This document shows, in pieces, positions 1 to 23,393 of a stretch of 64,000 nucleotides of DNA; within the stretch, counting starts at the first letter, position 1, and the number at the start of each line of letters is the position of its first letter. The stretch is from Amoebidium appalachense. Taxonomy: Eukaryota; Ichthyosporea. Under the pieces are notes generated by a model, which saw only the letters and a list, made by a program, of their open reading frames with translations, did not search any database and was not told the DNA's origin. Where the stretch lies: assembly GCA_963693365.1 (NCBI GenBank), contig CAVNZM010000012.1, forward strand, positions 4,960,001-5,024,000. The letters run 5' to 3'. The translations under genes were made by a program, and so were the position numbers.

Positions 1-321
1 GGCAACCTCAAGCACAGGAACATAAGGGTATGTTAAAAAAAAAAAAAAAAAAAAAAGGGGGGGGGGGGGGGGGGGGGAGGGAAGGGAGGGAAAGGGGAGG
101 GGGGGGAGGGGAGGGGGGAGGGGGGGGGGGGGGGGGAGGGAGAGAGAAAGAAAGAAAGAAAAAAAGAAACTGGTCATTTTCGTGTCCACACAGACCATCT
201 GGCAGCATTTAATCAATTCAATTTAGAGGCAAACAAATGTCTGTGCTCAATTGGCTGGCATGTAGCATAAATATTGAGACTGTATACGGTGAAACCTCAG
301 GGGGAGGAGGTGTCTTCCCAG
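1..321. repeat. G-tract and purine-rich low-complexity DNA
   Basis: Poly-A then interrupted poly-G and GGGA/GAAA runs fill about 36-170. Apart from an open stretch leading into the next exon I see no gene. Confidence 0.7.
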
Positions 322-463
322 GCTGTAGCAGAGGACCCAAGTGAGGACGACCCAGACAGCAGCGATGACGATGACGAGGTACGGTGCTTGATATGTTTAT
401 ATGAATTATTTGTCACATTGAATCTATTGTATGTATGTTTTTGTGTCTGTGTGAGTGGGAGAA

Positions 464-506
<43 letters not shown>

Positions 507-1018
507 GGGGAGGGGGGGGGGGGGGGGGGGGGGGGGGGAGAGAGAGAGAGAGAGAGAAGAGAGAAGAGAGAGAGAGAATCCTCATGCACACGTTTCAAGT
601 TCCAGACAGGTTTCTATATGGTCCCACACGTATACAGGCACGCACATGTGGTCGTGACTACACACACGTGCCTGCACGAACAGAGACGGGCATACCTCTA
701 GTTTGACAGACATGTGTTGGACAGCGTGCCGTTCTCCGACACTTTTCCTGTGATGGCATTTAGTTAAACTGTGTTTGTTGTCGTTCTGTGTATCTACTTA
801 TACCTGGATCAGAATTCTAAATTTTTGTGCCAGTACTCATATAGATGAAAGCATGATGTGTGGTCCATCATTTCCCCTGGCCATGATGCTTCGAAAATTC
901 AAAAGCCTTTCTTCCGCTGGGTTACTGCACTGCCTAGGACTGGGCAGCTCGGTTTACTCACAAACCCTCCATTACTACCCCCCCCCCCCACCACCACCAC
1001 CACCACTACCATCACCAC

Positions 1019-1050
<32 letters not shown>

Positions 1051-1073
1051 CCACACACACACACATGCACGCA

Positions 1074-1118
<45 letters not shown>

Positions 1119-1206
1119 TCAAATGCCCCCCTCCCCCCTCTCCCCCTCCCCGTTTCACACACATACACACACACACGCACACACGCACACACACGCACGT
1201 ACGCAC

Positions 1207-1251
<45 letters not shown>

Positions 1252-1746
1252 CCTGCTGTGTCCGTTTTTGCACGATTCTCTGTTGGCGTCTTTTTTTTCC
1301 TGGGGCCCCAACAGAGCATCGCACGCAAACGCGCACAGCAGTCGGCAACGATGGGAAAACAGAAAAAGGCACGGAGGGCCGCACCAAACAGAATGATTGC
1401 AAACGACAAGAGAAAACGCGCCAAGAAAATGAAAAGGGAGGAGGAGGAAGAGGAGGAAAATGAAGAGGAAAAGGAGAAAAGCGAAGGGGAAGGGGAAGGG
1501 GAAGAAGAAGGAAACGGGGTGGGGGAAGATGGAGAGGGAGAGGGGGAGGGGGAGGGAGGAGGGGAAGAGGAGGAGGAGGAGGAGGAAAGGGGGAGTAGGA
1601 AGAGAGGTAGGAAGGGAATGGGGGGCGGCCGCGGCGGCGTTAAGAAGTCAAAGAGGAGGATGAGTAGTGATGGGGAGGAGGAGGAAGAAGAAGAAAAAGA
1701 GGAAGAGGAGGAAGAGAACGAGGATGAGGAAGAGAACGAGGAATGA
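322..1746 (+). CDS. 3' part of an acidic, lysine/arginine-rich protein, likely nuclear (two exons, 5' end unresolved)
   Basis: Two exons fit together in frame. Exon 322-378 follows TTCCCAG, encodes an Asp/Glu-rich stretch ([14 protein letters not shown]) and ends at a GTACGG donor. Exon 1315-1746 follows CCCCAACAG, starts in the same phase and runs to TGA at 1744. The second exon begins with a basic cluster ([23 protein letters not shown]) that looks like a nuclear or nucleolar localisation signal, then becomes almost purely Glu/Gly/Lys. The intron contains G-tracts, C-tracts and (CA)n. The acidic tail is written in GAG/GAA minisatellite DNA that continues past the stop codon, so its length is probably variable. 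No catalytic domain is visible. Alternating basic and acidic segments are typical of nucleolar or chromatin factors, but that is inference. A start codon upstream was not found, and exon 322 could be longer. Confidence 0.5.
379..1314 (+). repeat. Intron with G-tract, C-tract and (CA)n arrays
   Basis: Interrupted poly-G at about 464-538 is followed by (GA)n. (CA)n with ACGC variants lies at about 1014-1247. The acceptor CAG at 1312-1314 follows. Confidence 0.6.
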
Positions 1747-2864
1747 GGTGGTGACGATGAAGAAGAGGTGGAGGTGGATGGAAACGAGGATGAGAAAGAA
1801 AAAGAGGATTAGGAAGAGAACGAGGATGAGGAAGAGAAGGAGGAAAGGGGAAGAGAACGTGGAATGAGGAAGAGAACGAGGAAAGGGGAAGAGAACGAGG
1901 AATGAGGAATAGAACGAGGAAGAGGAAGAGAACGAGGAATGAGGAGACAAAGAAGAAGAAAAGGAGGTGGTGGTGGAACAAAGCGAGGATGAAGATAGCG
2001 AGGAATGAGGGAAAGACATCAAAGAGGGTGTGTGCTTTTGGTTCGTGCTGTTAATTAGGCTATCATAGAAGTCCGTGTGTGTGATGCTGTGTGGGTCAAG
2101 AGTTAGGTCAGGGTGGTAACATCTTTTCGTTTGATTACTGAAGGCTTTTGCAAATATGTTTTGTATAACATGCCGACCTTTTGCCTACATATTCAACGCA
2201 AGGGGGTTTGTGGAATGATACTAAATCTGAAGGTATTGCATGATTGGCAATAGAAAGCGCTGCTGCAAAGGTATATGCAATTTTCGGTTTTTTCATGGTG
2301 TAGATTTTGACACGTATGTTACGCCCATGCACACGAGATTGTTCACAACCGCCTTAACAGTAATTCGAGCAGTTAGATTAACAGAAATGTCCCCGGGGGA
2401 GGGGAGAGGGGGGGGGGGGGTCTCCGCGTTTATAGGCAAACTTAAGCTAGTGATCTAATGTGACGTCATGGTGACGTCATGACAACACTTCTGCGGATTA
2501 CAGACCCATTAGGCTCTTTATTCCCTAGTGTTACTCTGGTACTTGTGTTTTTTTTTTTGCCTCCCCGTTTTCCTTCGTTTCCTTTTTTCTTGAATGAGAT
2601 ACTGTTCATGATATACATGTGTGGACCTTGAACATACATTGCACGAAGCAGTGTTTCATTTGTTCCCTGGCAATGTACTACATAATCACCCATCAACACG
2701 TTATCATAAATGTTGTGTTAGTTGTAACCCATGCAGGTAATAGACCGGGCCTGTTTGTAGGATTCGAACAGTAATATACATATTGATTTGTTTGGCAGTG
2801 GAATGGATATATTCATTGTACATGATACCGTATATTGGATCTTATAATATAATGTGTGTGCGTG

Positions 2865-2937
<73 letters not shown>

Positions 2938-2953
2938 CAGCGTGTGTATGAGT

Positions 2954-3007
<54 letters not shown>

Positions 3008-4091
3008 CGAGGCCGGCCTTGAGAATTAGGCTCCAGGTCACCATCGCATACAAAGCTAAAGTTTAATCTCTTGCTTCTTCGGCAGTAGTATTTCTTTGAA
3101 TTCGTTTATTCGAAAAATGTCTTGTACATTCGAGACTAATCATAAATATCATCCTTTTCTGCCACACGCCCATTGATCGTGTGCCATATTACCAACAAAC
3201 TTCAGTGTGTGTACGAGTGCATTTTAAAACACTCAACTACAGTAATTACATTCACAAAATGCCGGTTCTTGAGCTCGAAGTCGTGTACATGTTCATATAA
3301 TCATACAAGAATAGCTCACCATATCATAGTACGGGCACCTAGGGTATTCACTCCATACCAGCTTAATATAAGACAAACATCACATACCAAAAGGAAAGGG
3401 CCCCAGGGGCCACTACACAGGCATAGTTCATACATACATAAAAACCCCCTACTGTGAAATTCAAACAAACAGGAAGGTTTTTCATACTCTGCTCAACATC
3501 TCCTCCGCTCTCCACGATAATTACCATACGCAAATTATGTGTTGTCGCAAAAGCACCAAACATTCACACACAAAATCATTGGGGGTTCCCTATCTAAATT
3601 CGGCGATTTGAGTGCGCAAAATGCAGCACAGCTAAATATAGACTTCAAAAGGAATCCCCCAAAGTCGCAGAAATTTCCACCGCGAATATTCACTCCCTGC
3701 ACGATTCCAGTGTGGGCATCCGCTCCATCTTCTTGCCGCTGTCGAATATCACACTGGGCACTGGGCTCTCACAAAAACCCCTCTTGTCCTGCGAAAAAAC
3801 ACATGGTACTATTAGAATAACATATTACGAAATTCGAAGGTTTCCTTTCCCTTTTTTTTTTTGGTTAAAACCCACCCTGCCTTTCCTTCTGCTTTGTACA
3901 CATCTGGTGTTCTCGTGTCTCCACACACATTTACCTAATCCAATAAGTGGGTGAGGGGTCGGGGGAGGGGAGAAAGGTGGTGTAATATCAACACTTTGTA
4001 GATCCAAAAGAAACAAAGGTCCTCCCCCCCTCCCCCCCTCCCCTTTCCCTCCCCCCCCCCCCCCCCCCCCCCCACCAAAAAAAAAAATTGG

Positions 4092-4124
<33 letters not shown>

Positions 4125-4234
4125 ACCCGCCCCGAGCGTGGAGAGGCCAAGCCGCCATTCACGCCATAGTATCAAAAAGTGAGTATGTCTTCGTGCAGGT
4201 TTTTGTGTCGTGTGTTTGTTTGTGTGTCTGTTGC

Positions 4235-4269
<35 letters not shown>

Positions 4270-4351
4270 TGGGTGTGTGGGTGTGTGGGTGTGTGGGTGT
4301 GTGTGGTTTGGGGGGGGGGGGGGGGGGGGGGCATATTGTTAGAGCACACAC
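1747..4351. other. Intergenic: GA-rich minisatellite, tandem CRE motif, (GT)n and G/C/A tracts
   Basis: A purine minisatellite of GAGGAAGAGAACGAGGA-like units runs to about 2010. (GT)n lies at about 2868-2933 with a G-tract at 2969-3006. C-, A-, T- and G-tracts lie at 4021-4330. I see no convincing gene. The last exon or exons of the minus-strand membrane protein could lie in 3800-4350 but were not resolved. Confidence 0.5.
2461..2479. promoter_or_regulatory. Two tandem CRE/ATF palindromes
   Basis: TGACGTCA occurs at 2461-2468 and again at 2472-2479. This is the palindromic site recognised by CREB/ATF-type bZIP factors. No gene start is obvious nearby, so a function is inference only. Confidence 0.35.
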
Positions 4352-6000
<1,649 letters not shown>

Positions 6001-9000
6001 GATAAAGTTCGCGAGCAGAAAACGTGATGAATGTTGGATCTCAGGTATACTCAAAGCGTGTTAATTTAACGACCAACTAAAAAGTGATGGTTAATTAACA
6101 ACATTCAACTTGCATTCATGAAAACGGCCAACATGAAGTGACACTCTGTAACAACTCTGAAATAATGTCCTGCGACATTAACTTTCCTTGCTATACGTCT
6201 AAGCATTGCTTTCCTGTACACTGACAAACCTTGGCACAACTGCGTGTTTTTGTGTGAAATCGTGAAACCTCTCGTACTCAGATCCTTGCATCACGAACGT
6301 TGTGTGACGCCGAAGTGGCCAAAGGATGACTTCATGACTCACAGGTCACAAACGTTGCAAATCTAACTGGAATGTGTAGATAGAATCAAGAAATTTATGG
6401 ATATCTTAATATTCTTATGTGGAAGCGCGCCTGATAATTGATTGAATGTAGCATCCTAGCTCATGTGCTAAAAAAAAAAAGTAGACTGATAAAAAATCAT
6501 ACATCATATATATTACGGTTTTCAGGCAAGGATTTTACATATATTTACCGGAAACATTGACCAAGCCTTCTGAATGGCACAGACCAAGCCTTCTCTGCAT
6601 GACAAGATAGTTCAGCAAATTTCAGCAACAAAAATAGTGCTACTTTGGATATTGCTTATGCAAGATCCCCATAAATGCTCTGAGTTGCCCCGGAAACCCC
6701 CCCATGGCCACGGACTCAGCAAAATCGTTTTATTTGCAAACAGCACTGGCGGCCGGTAAAACGTGAAAAGCAAACGCCTTATTTGAGTCTTGTTTATAAT
6801 TAGGCTTTTAGTTATTTTTCAAAGCACTTTTATTTGCTTTATGATGCTTTGCTATTACTTCTAGATGGATTTGTTACTTTTCTAGAGAGTGGAATGTGTT
6901 AGAACTTGGGGCCCTTGAAGCTGGAACACTAGAAGGCTTCCGGTTGGGCGGGAAGTAAGTCTGCCCAATCAGATTATCAGGCGACTTACCGGTTCTACTT
7001 TTCTTGGTATTTTTTCAAGCCCCGGAGTATTTTGGCCTGGGGTGTATGGTATTTTTCATCCCAAGTCAAAGGGGGATAAGGGGGGTTCCTATTATAGCTT
7101 ACCACTTGTTACTGGATAACTCGTGAAGTTTTTATTGTCTTCTCCGTATGCCGTGCATACTTGCATATCTTTCCGTTGAATAAATCCAGTCAAAAGCTTA
7201 CCATGAAACTTGCGGAGGCTGACCATAAACTGAAAATTTGATGGTATTTTCGAAAAGTTTACGGTATTTTTTACCGTAAAAACGGGGTTATGGTCGGGCC
7301 TGAAAATTTGGCAAGTTGCTATCATGATTTATTCTATAAAAAGCCTGGTAATTGTTTGAAATGAATTATATGATTGAAGTTGTAGGACAAAATTAGGAAA
7401 TGTAACCAATCATGAACCGCGTTATCCTTGTCAGTTAGCCGGGCTGCTGTGGCCAATTCCTGACCGACGATACCTGACACAGCCTGAAAATCCAGAGAAC
7501 GTTGACAAGTTATTTTGATCACAAAACACTTGCCATTTTCTTCAAATTAATGCCACACGCTTCTGTGTAGCAGTTGTTTCAGACTGTGTATTATTCTTCA
7601 CTGGACTGTACACACGCACATACACAATCTTACACGTTGTAAGTGGCTTGCGCATGCTAGCGCTGACCACGTGCCGAGCACATCGTGCATAGCAAGGCCC
7701 CCGGCACCACTGCCGCACCAGTGACCAGTTGTGAGCATCCAATCAGCGATGGCGTAGATTAGCCTAAAGTAGTAATGTGGCTCACAAAATTTTACCTTCC
7801 ATATATGGCAGGCAATAAAAAAGAAACGGTTTGCCAAGGCTTGCGCCGAGGTTGCAACTTGCAAAGCCTAGGATTGCAAGAAAAATAAAGAGTGAAAAAC
7901 ATCGTCATGCACGTGGTTCCAACATATATACATGCACTCATATATGGCGTACCTGCATATTTTATAACCCAAGCCCTATCTACTTGACTCTTTTACAAAA
8001 CTCTGTAAATAATTACATCCACATCTCTAAGGATCTACGGTTCAAATTTGGGCTTTCATCCAGTTAATCTGGCTTATGGCAAACATAACTCTTTTTCCTT
8101 TCAACGTCTATGTTGATTCCTAGTGATACGAAAACACATCATAACATAAATTTTGCCAGGAAATGGTACGTAGAACTTGAGCACTGTTTCAGTAATTTGA
8201 CCCCGGTGAGACGGAGGCAGGCAGCCTGGAGACTCCCATTCGGTTACATATTCAGGGCTTGTCAACTCCACGAGCACTTAGGTAAATATGTTTTGTATTG
8301 GTTTGGTTTGGTTTTGTATTACTATTGGCCGTCCATTCCACTGTCTTACACCTAATACACTCTCCTAGGTGAGAGGCTTTTTCCCTACTAGCCACTGTTA
8401 GCTTCTTTCCATCCGGCTTTTTTCTCCCCGGGGTGGTTTCCCTTTGGCTCGCATATCCATTGAGTTTAGAAGAATGGTCTTGGCCGTTTATTTGTAGGCC
8501 GGGAAACGAACCGAAACGATGGGGCCTAGAGATGTACGGAATTTGATGTCCTTTTTTTTTTTTTTTTTTTTTTTTTTGCAGTCGGGTGTTATCGGGCACT
8601 TTTTGGTTTCGAAGTTCTGCCATTCATGAGCACCCATTCTGGCAAAGATAAGCAGATGTACCGTGGATATGGACTTAAGGAGGAAACTTGGAGAGTGCAC
8701 GCAGGGAAATTGGTCGCCCACATGTGCGCACTGACATACACACTCACACTCCCACAGGAGTTTCCTACACTTTGGGTTTGTTTGTGTGTAACGGTTATCA
8801 GTGCTACCATAGAGTAATGTCTCACACCCGGTATGTACGCTGCTCTTGAGGAGGGTCCTCCCAGCACTTCACTTATATACGGGCATGCTTTATAGGGGTT
8901 TGTTGTTAATCACGCCCGGTGTGTTGACCTATTGCCAGGAGGCCGGGGCCAATAAATGTGTGTATTTCCCCTTTCTACACACACGCACAAACATTTTTTT

Positions 9001-9115
9001 ATTTTTTTTTATCCCGTTTCACTCCCAGCGAAGCACTGCCTCAGGGGAACTTACCGTCTTCCGCCTAGACACAGATCGTACTGTATAAACGCACAGACAC
9101 ATACGCCCCGTATGC

Positions 9116-9150
<35 letters not shown>

Positions 9151-9344
9151 TTCGCTCCAGACATACATACACACACACACACTAGCGCTTACACCAATGT
9201 ACGTACACACACACAAGCACATCCGTGTGAACTTTACGGACATCCATAGGCACATTATAACATGCTCTTTATCTATTCAGGTGCAGACCGCAGGAAGAGA
9301 GGAGCACGGAAAGTGTGGTACAATATACCCACAAAGCCTGAAAC
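6001..9344. other. Intergenic stretch, no supported gene
   Basis: This is comparatively complex, AT-richer DNA. The open frames are short and unconvincing. T-tract about 8551-8577, C-tract 9119-9150. A stretch at 9281-9344, following a CTATTCAG acceptor-like site, is open in one frame and might belong to an upstream exon of the aldolase gene. Confidence 0.5.
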
Positions 9345-16802
<7,458 letters not shown>

Positions 16803-17474
16803 AGGAGGGTAAATCGATTCGAGGCACTTTGTACATGTGGCGTATTTCCTTAATCTCGTACAGTAAATGCAATTTGGGCTGTGCTGGTTACGACGTAGGT
16901 GGGCGTTTTGGTTGAGATGGTATTGAGTTACTTGGGGTGGCGGGGTGGGGGAGGGGTTGGGGGATGTGTCAGTATGTCTGTGTGTGGGGGGGGGGGGAGG
17001 GGGGGGGGGGAGGCGTGGGGGGGGGGGAGGGGGGATCTGCGGTTAGCGAACTTTCATGTTTCTTCTGCAAGGCCACACGGTGGGTTACTGTATTACTGTA
17101 GGGTGTTTGTTCCCCCGGGCCGGTTTTCATGCAACCTGACTTGACAATAAAGCGAATGATGTGGAGTTCTTTTAGTGTTACCATACATAGACTTACCTAG
17201 CTTGATGGTGCTGATTTTTTGTAACATTAGGATAACCGTTTCTTTTTGTGATAGGTGCTTCCGCTGTTTTTTTAATCTAACTTAATTGTGTTACCGGGGT
17301 TTTTGGCCTAGACTTGGCGTGACCTAGATATGTATCTATGGCTGTCGCTGCGATTATCAGAATTTTTGATTTTGATTCTTGTTCGCTGTCTTCCCGTAAC
17401 TTCGGCTGTTTCCCGGGGTGGGTGGGTGGGTGTGGTGGTGGTGGTGTGCAGTGAGCGGTGGTGGGCCGGGGGAA

Positions 17475-17513
<39 letters not shown>

Positions 17514-17878
17514 TGGGGGGCTCTCAGGCTTTTATACACATGTATGCACAGTAATAATCTTGCTCGGTTGTTGTAATTATGGTGGCCCGTCAAAGCTTTC
17601 ATATATGTATTTTCCTCGGTTTGAACCAGGAGAACAGATATCAGTATTGGTGTTTCCGGGGTTGATGTACTGTAACAAATGAAGTAACGTTAACGTTATT
17701 TTGAGCTCTGCCTCGAGCAAAAACCTTCGAAGCTTGTGTGTCTTTGCTGTTCACGACACGAGTAAAGCTTTGCCGAAAATTTTGTTTGCATTTGCAACCC
17801 CCCCCCCCCCCCCCTTCGGCCCGGAGAGGGGGGAAGAGGGAGAGAGGAAGAGAGAGAGTGTGTGTGTGTGGGTGTGGG

Positions 17879-17911
<33 letters not shown>

Positions 17912-18230
17912 TGTGTGCCTCAGGGGGAGGGGGGGGGGGGGGGGCTGCGATCATCAATGTTGAAATGCACTGAGCCCGCCAAGAAGCATCACCCAATGGA
18001 GAGGTACATAAAAAAACTAAATTTGGTTAATGTTCTTATCGTGCGAATGAGTGCGGCTCATGAGTCATGCCCGTTTTTGTTTTGATGCAAAGCTGCATGT
18101 GGTCTGTTTACATGTACACTCGGTTTGTTGCCAAGTTATCCTGTGTGCATCATCAAAGCAAGCGCATACAGCAACAGTTCAACATCTTGTTTTGTGCACA
18201 CTGTAATACAATACAGGCCCAGCTTTCACC
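16803..18230. other. Aldolase 3' region and HPRT upstream region
   Basis: Contains G-tracts (16987-17035 and 17477-17512), a C-tract (17799-17814), (GT)n (17857-17917) and no supported gene. Promoter elements for HPRT are not obvious. Confidence 0.4.
17146..17151 (+). terminator. Possible polyadenylation signal of the aldolase gene
   Basis: AATAAA lies 344 bp after the TAG stop at 16802. It is the first consensus hexamer I noticed downstream; its use is inferred. Confidence 0.4.
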
Positions 18231-19644
18231 ATGGCAGACAGGCACAAGGAATACATTGTGGTATGCTTCCCTGATTTCTTTGTTTACCTTTTCCTGCTAC
18301 AGCTGACGAATACTATTCCTACTCGGGTTCATTTCATTCTACGGAGAAAACATGTGATTTCCAAGCACCATTGCACCATCACAAGAGCTTTAACCTCCTC
18401 CTACCCACCCTTTTGGTCCTCCTCCTCCCCCTTTTTTGTTTACCTTTTCCTGCTACAGCTGACGAATACTATTCCTACTTGGGTTCATTTTATTCTACGG
18501 AGAAAACATGTGATTTCCAAGCACCATTGCACCATCACAAGAGCTTTAACCTCCTCCTACCCACCCTTTTGGTCCTCCTCCTCCCCCCCCCCCCCCCTCC
18601 CCCCCCCCCCCCCCCCCTACTCCCCCCCTCCCTTTGGCGCTGCCGATTTGAACAAAATTGTTCCATAGCAGTCTTTGAACTTGCTCCTAGCACTGTGTCC
18701 CTCGACGCTCCTGCCATGTTTTTGTGTTCACCTAACTCTAACCCTTTTGCCTCGTTGCTCTCTGCTCAACTTACGGGACTTATGACACTCATATAACATA
18801 GGCACCACACTACCAGTTGAAAGGTGCTTTTGAATGTAATTTTGGTTGGCTTTTTACGGTCAGGAAGATCACCATTCTGCTTTGAAGGCATGACCTCCAT
18901 GTCGTCACCCGGAGACTCGCTTCCATCCCAAACACAGACATTTTCCGAGCTCCAATATTGACACCATTCTCCCTTCCTCATCCACCCGTTTTGTTTTGTT
19001 AATACACAATCAACCCCATCTGTACACTCCTAACATGTTATTTTCTCTCCCTCTCTTGAACCTCCTGCAGATTGAGGACTCAGACCATGGGTTCCCCCTC
19101 ACCACCTTTGCCATCCCCAAGCACTACCGCGAAGATCTGGACAGGGTGCTGGTTCCCCACGGCATGATCCTAGACAGGTACGGAATAGATGCAGCCCCCC
19201 CCCCCCCCTCCCCCCTCCCCCCCTCCCCCCCCCCCCCCCCCCCCCCCCCCCGCGGCATTCTCTCCTCCCCCCCCCCCCCCCCCCCCCCCCCTTCCCCGCT
19301 ACATACCCACACACCCACGCCCACACACACATGCACCGCCCGTCCTCACCCTTCCTAATGACACACCATCGTGGTATCTGTAGGAGTTATGCTTAGTTAT
19401 AGTGAGAGTTGTTGGTGTTGGTGATGTGTGTTTCTTATTCTTCGCCGGAGAATGGAAGAGTTAAGTAGCTACCTCTGAGAAGGTTTCCGTACTTTTCCAG
19501 GGCTAGCCAACCTTTTTTAGCTCAGCAAGGCTTTCTCACCTGTGCTACTTCCCTCCTCCCTCCCCTCCCCCCCCCCCCCCCCCCCCGCCCACCTGTTATC
19601 CCGTGTCCAGCCGACTTTCTCCACTGCTGTGTCCACTCTACACA

Positions 19645-19708
<64 letters not shown>

Positions 19709-20333
19709 ACGTGCACGTGCAGGGTTGAGAAGGTTGCACAGAACATTGTCGAAGACATCAACGGTCCCCTTGTTGTCCTCTGTGTTCTCAAGGGTGGCCA
19801 CCAGGTACTTTTTGCCCCCCCCCCCCCCACCCCCCCTCCCCTCCGTTCGAAAAAAAAAAAAAGGTGGAGGGGGTGGGGGGTGGGGAGGGGGGAGGGAGAG
19901 GGGGGGGGAGAGAATGTGTGTGTGTGGGTTGGGGTGTGTGTGGGAGGGGGGGGGCCGCCAATCACCACCACCCTACTACGATACTCTACCCCTGTGGCGG
20001 CTTTCTTTTGTAATTTTATTTAAAAAAAAAAAAAAACCTAACAAAATAGAAAGGGAGGAAGAAGAAGAAAGGGAGGGGGAAGGGTGGCGGCGGGCGGGGT
20101 GTGTGTGTGGGGGGAGGGGGAATAATGGAGGGGATAAAGAAATATCTCTCTTAATCATCCCACTCCCCCCGCCTCCCCCCAATCTCTCTTCCTCTCTCAC
20201 TGACACACACACACACACACACACACATACACTCACTCACTCCCTCCCCTCCCCCTTCCTCTCTCTCCCTCCCTCCACCCCGCCCCCCATCTTTCTCTCT
20301 CTTCCCCTCCCCCCCGCCACGCGCTCTCCCTCT

Positions 20334-20372
<39 letters not shown>

Positions 20373-20883
20373 TGCGCCGCCCCCGTGCGCTTACCAAATG
20401 CTCTCTGACTGAACAACTTGAAGGCTGTTTTTGACACGATTAAATTGTATTCACTTCATCTCATCCCCCCCCCCCCCCCCCCCTCCCCCCCCCTCCCCCC
20501 CATGCAGGTGTTTGCAGATGTTGTCGACTACATCAAAAAGATCAACACCAATGCCAGTATGCCCCCCCCCCTCCCCCTGTCTCTGCTCCCAAACCGCCTG
20601 CTATCCTATCACACGTTCATTTCCCTTCGTCTCCCTGGCCCTTTCTGCCCTCTCCCTCCCCCCCCCCCCTCCCCCCCCCCCCCCCTCTCTCCCTCTCCCC
20701 CCCCTCCCCCCTCCCTTCCCCCTTCCATTTATTCCCTATCCCTCTCCTTATATCTTCCCCTTCCTCCCTCTTGCCCCCCGCCTCCCCCTCCCCTCTCTCT
20801 CCCTCCCTCCCTCTCGGCCTACTCCCTGACCCCTTTCCCCCACCCCTTGCTTTCCCTGTCTCTCTCTCTCTCTCTCTCCCTCT

Positions 20884-20959
<76 letters not shown>

Positions 20960-22512
20960 TCTCCCCTCCCTCCCCCCCCCTCCCCCTCTTTCTCTCCCTC
21001 CCTCTCTCTCTCTCTCTCTCTTCCCCTCTCTGCCACTCACCCTCTCTCCCGCTCTCTTTCTGTTCTCGCTCTCTTCCTCTCTCTCCCTTTCCCTTTCCCT
21101 CTCCCTATTCCCTTTCTCCCCCCCCCTTTCGCTCCCCCCACCCTTTCCCCCTCCCCCCCCCCCCCGCCCCCTCCCCCCCCACGCACACACACCCCTTCCG
21201 CTTTCCCTATCACCACCACCCTTACTCTCCCTCTCGTCCCCCTCTTCTCTACCCATCCACCAGTCCTGCCTGCTTTTCCCTATCACTCTTAAAAATTTTC
21301 TCTCCAAATTGCACACTTGTATATCCCACACATATTTATTTGGTTATCTCCCTACCAGGCCGGTCACTCCCTCTCACGCTGGAGTTTATCCGGTGCAAGA
21401 GCTATCACAACGACAAGAGCACCGGGGAAGTTGTTATTCAGGGCATGGATTTGAGCACCCTCAAGGGACAGCATGTGCTCATTGTTGAGGTGGGTGTGTG
21501 CACGTGTGTGTGGCAAACGTGTGTGTATGGGCACACGTACATGCAGAGGCACGGGCACACGTACATGCGACTACATGTAGAGGCACACGTACATGCAGAG
21601 GCACGGGCACACGTACATGCGACTTCATGTAGGGGCACACGTTCATGCAACTTCATGTAGGGGCACACGTACATGCGACTACATGTAGAGGCACACGTAC
21701 ATGCTACTACATGTAGAGGCACACGTACATGCGACTTCATGTAGGGGCACACGTACATGCAGGGGCACGTGTATTTGGAAGTATATGTACAGGCGCACGT
21801 ACGTGCACAAGCGCACGTACATACATGCAGGGGGCACACGCACATGTAGACACGTTCATGCAGACACGTACACGCGGAGGCGCATGTAAATGCAGAAGCA
21901 GAAGCACACGAACATTCAGAGGCACACGTACATGCAGAGGCAGGCACACCCTTTCATGCGTGTACATGCAGAGGCAGGCACACCCTTTCATGTATGTACA
22001 GGCAGAGGCACATGTACATACAGATCTACACGTACCGTGCTCGTAATGTTTCTTGTGTGCTTAAGATGCCATACAAATTTGCGTATATAACGCAAGGACA
22101 CACACACGGTACTTGTGTGGTCCGACCTATTCGGGGATATGGATTGATAGACACATTTTGCACTTATTACACTCACGGGTACGAAGGCATGTGTAAACGT
22201 ACCTGCCTGCGTGTGTGTGTACGTGTGTATGTGTGCATGCATCGTGTGTGTTCGTGAATGCAGGGGACGAAGGTTTTCTACTGCTCCACTGTGTATGGTC
22301 TTGGCTTGAGTTGGTGGGAGTTTTTTAGCTACTGAAACCGTTTTGGTGCGAACCATGTATGGTTATTCAGTTAGCCTAACATAGGATGGCTGACAGGACA
22401 TTGTGGACACGGGGAGGAGCTTGAAGAGGCTCGTGGAGGTGCTCAAAGGTGGGTCCCTGGCGCGTGCACACACACATACACACGCACACAAAACACACAC
22501 ACACACACGCAC

Positions 22513-22572
<60 letters not shown>

Positions 22573-22579
22573 CACATGT

Positions 22580-22649
<70 letters not shown>

Positions 22650-22984
22650 TGTACACACACACACACGAACACACACACAGACAAACATGCTCGCTGGATG
22701 CACACGTGAATAGGGTGCTCACACACACACACATACACGCAGGCAACATTCACACAAATCTCTCCCCTCTCTTCCTCCTCTATTCCGTTTCTCACATATT
22801 CGCCCCTTTCCGTCCGACTTCGAGCCGAAAACCTCAGTAGCTTAAGACATGCCCCTAATACCCCCCCCCCCCCCCCCCCCTCCCCCCCCCCCCCCCCTTT
22901 CTTTTTTTTTCCCTCTGCATGCCAGCATTAAATTATGTGTTGTTGAAAGTGTACTTCATTGCTTGTCCTTCATTCTAACCCTCC

Positions 22985-23022
<38 letters not shown>

Positions 23023-23152
23023 TCCCCCTCTCTCTCCCCGGGGACCATTTTGCTTTGTCTTTCAGAGCAAGAGCCAGCCAGCCTCCGCACTTTTGCCCTC
23101 CTCATCAAGAGGACACCTGAGAGCAACGGCTTCAAGCCTGACTGTGAGTAAC

Positions 23153-23183
<31 letters not shown>

Positions 23184-23362
23184 TTCCCCCCTTCCTTTCT
23201 CTCTGCTGGGGACGTTTATGTCTGTGCCACGAGCCAGCCCCACTCATTACAAATGGCCTTTCCTTTGGTGCTTCATCCTACTCTCTGACCAAGCCATTCC
23301 CCTCCTGTCATCCTTCCACACTCCTCCACTAATACACTGACTCTCAACTCCTCCCCCCCCCC

Positions 23363-23393
<31 letters not shown>

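Noticed and set aside
6574-6759. Plus-strand 61-codon open frame
   Set aside because: Short, isolated, no splice borders; the repeated ACCAAGCCTTCT just before it suggests repeat-derived DNA.
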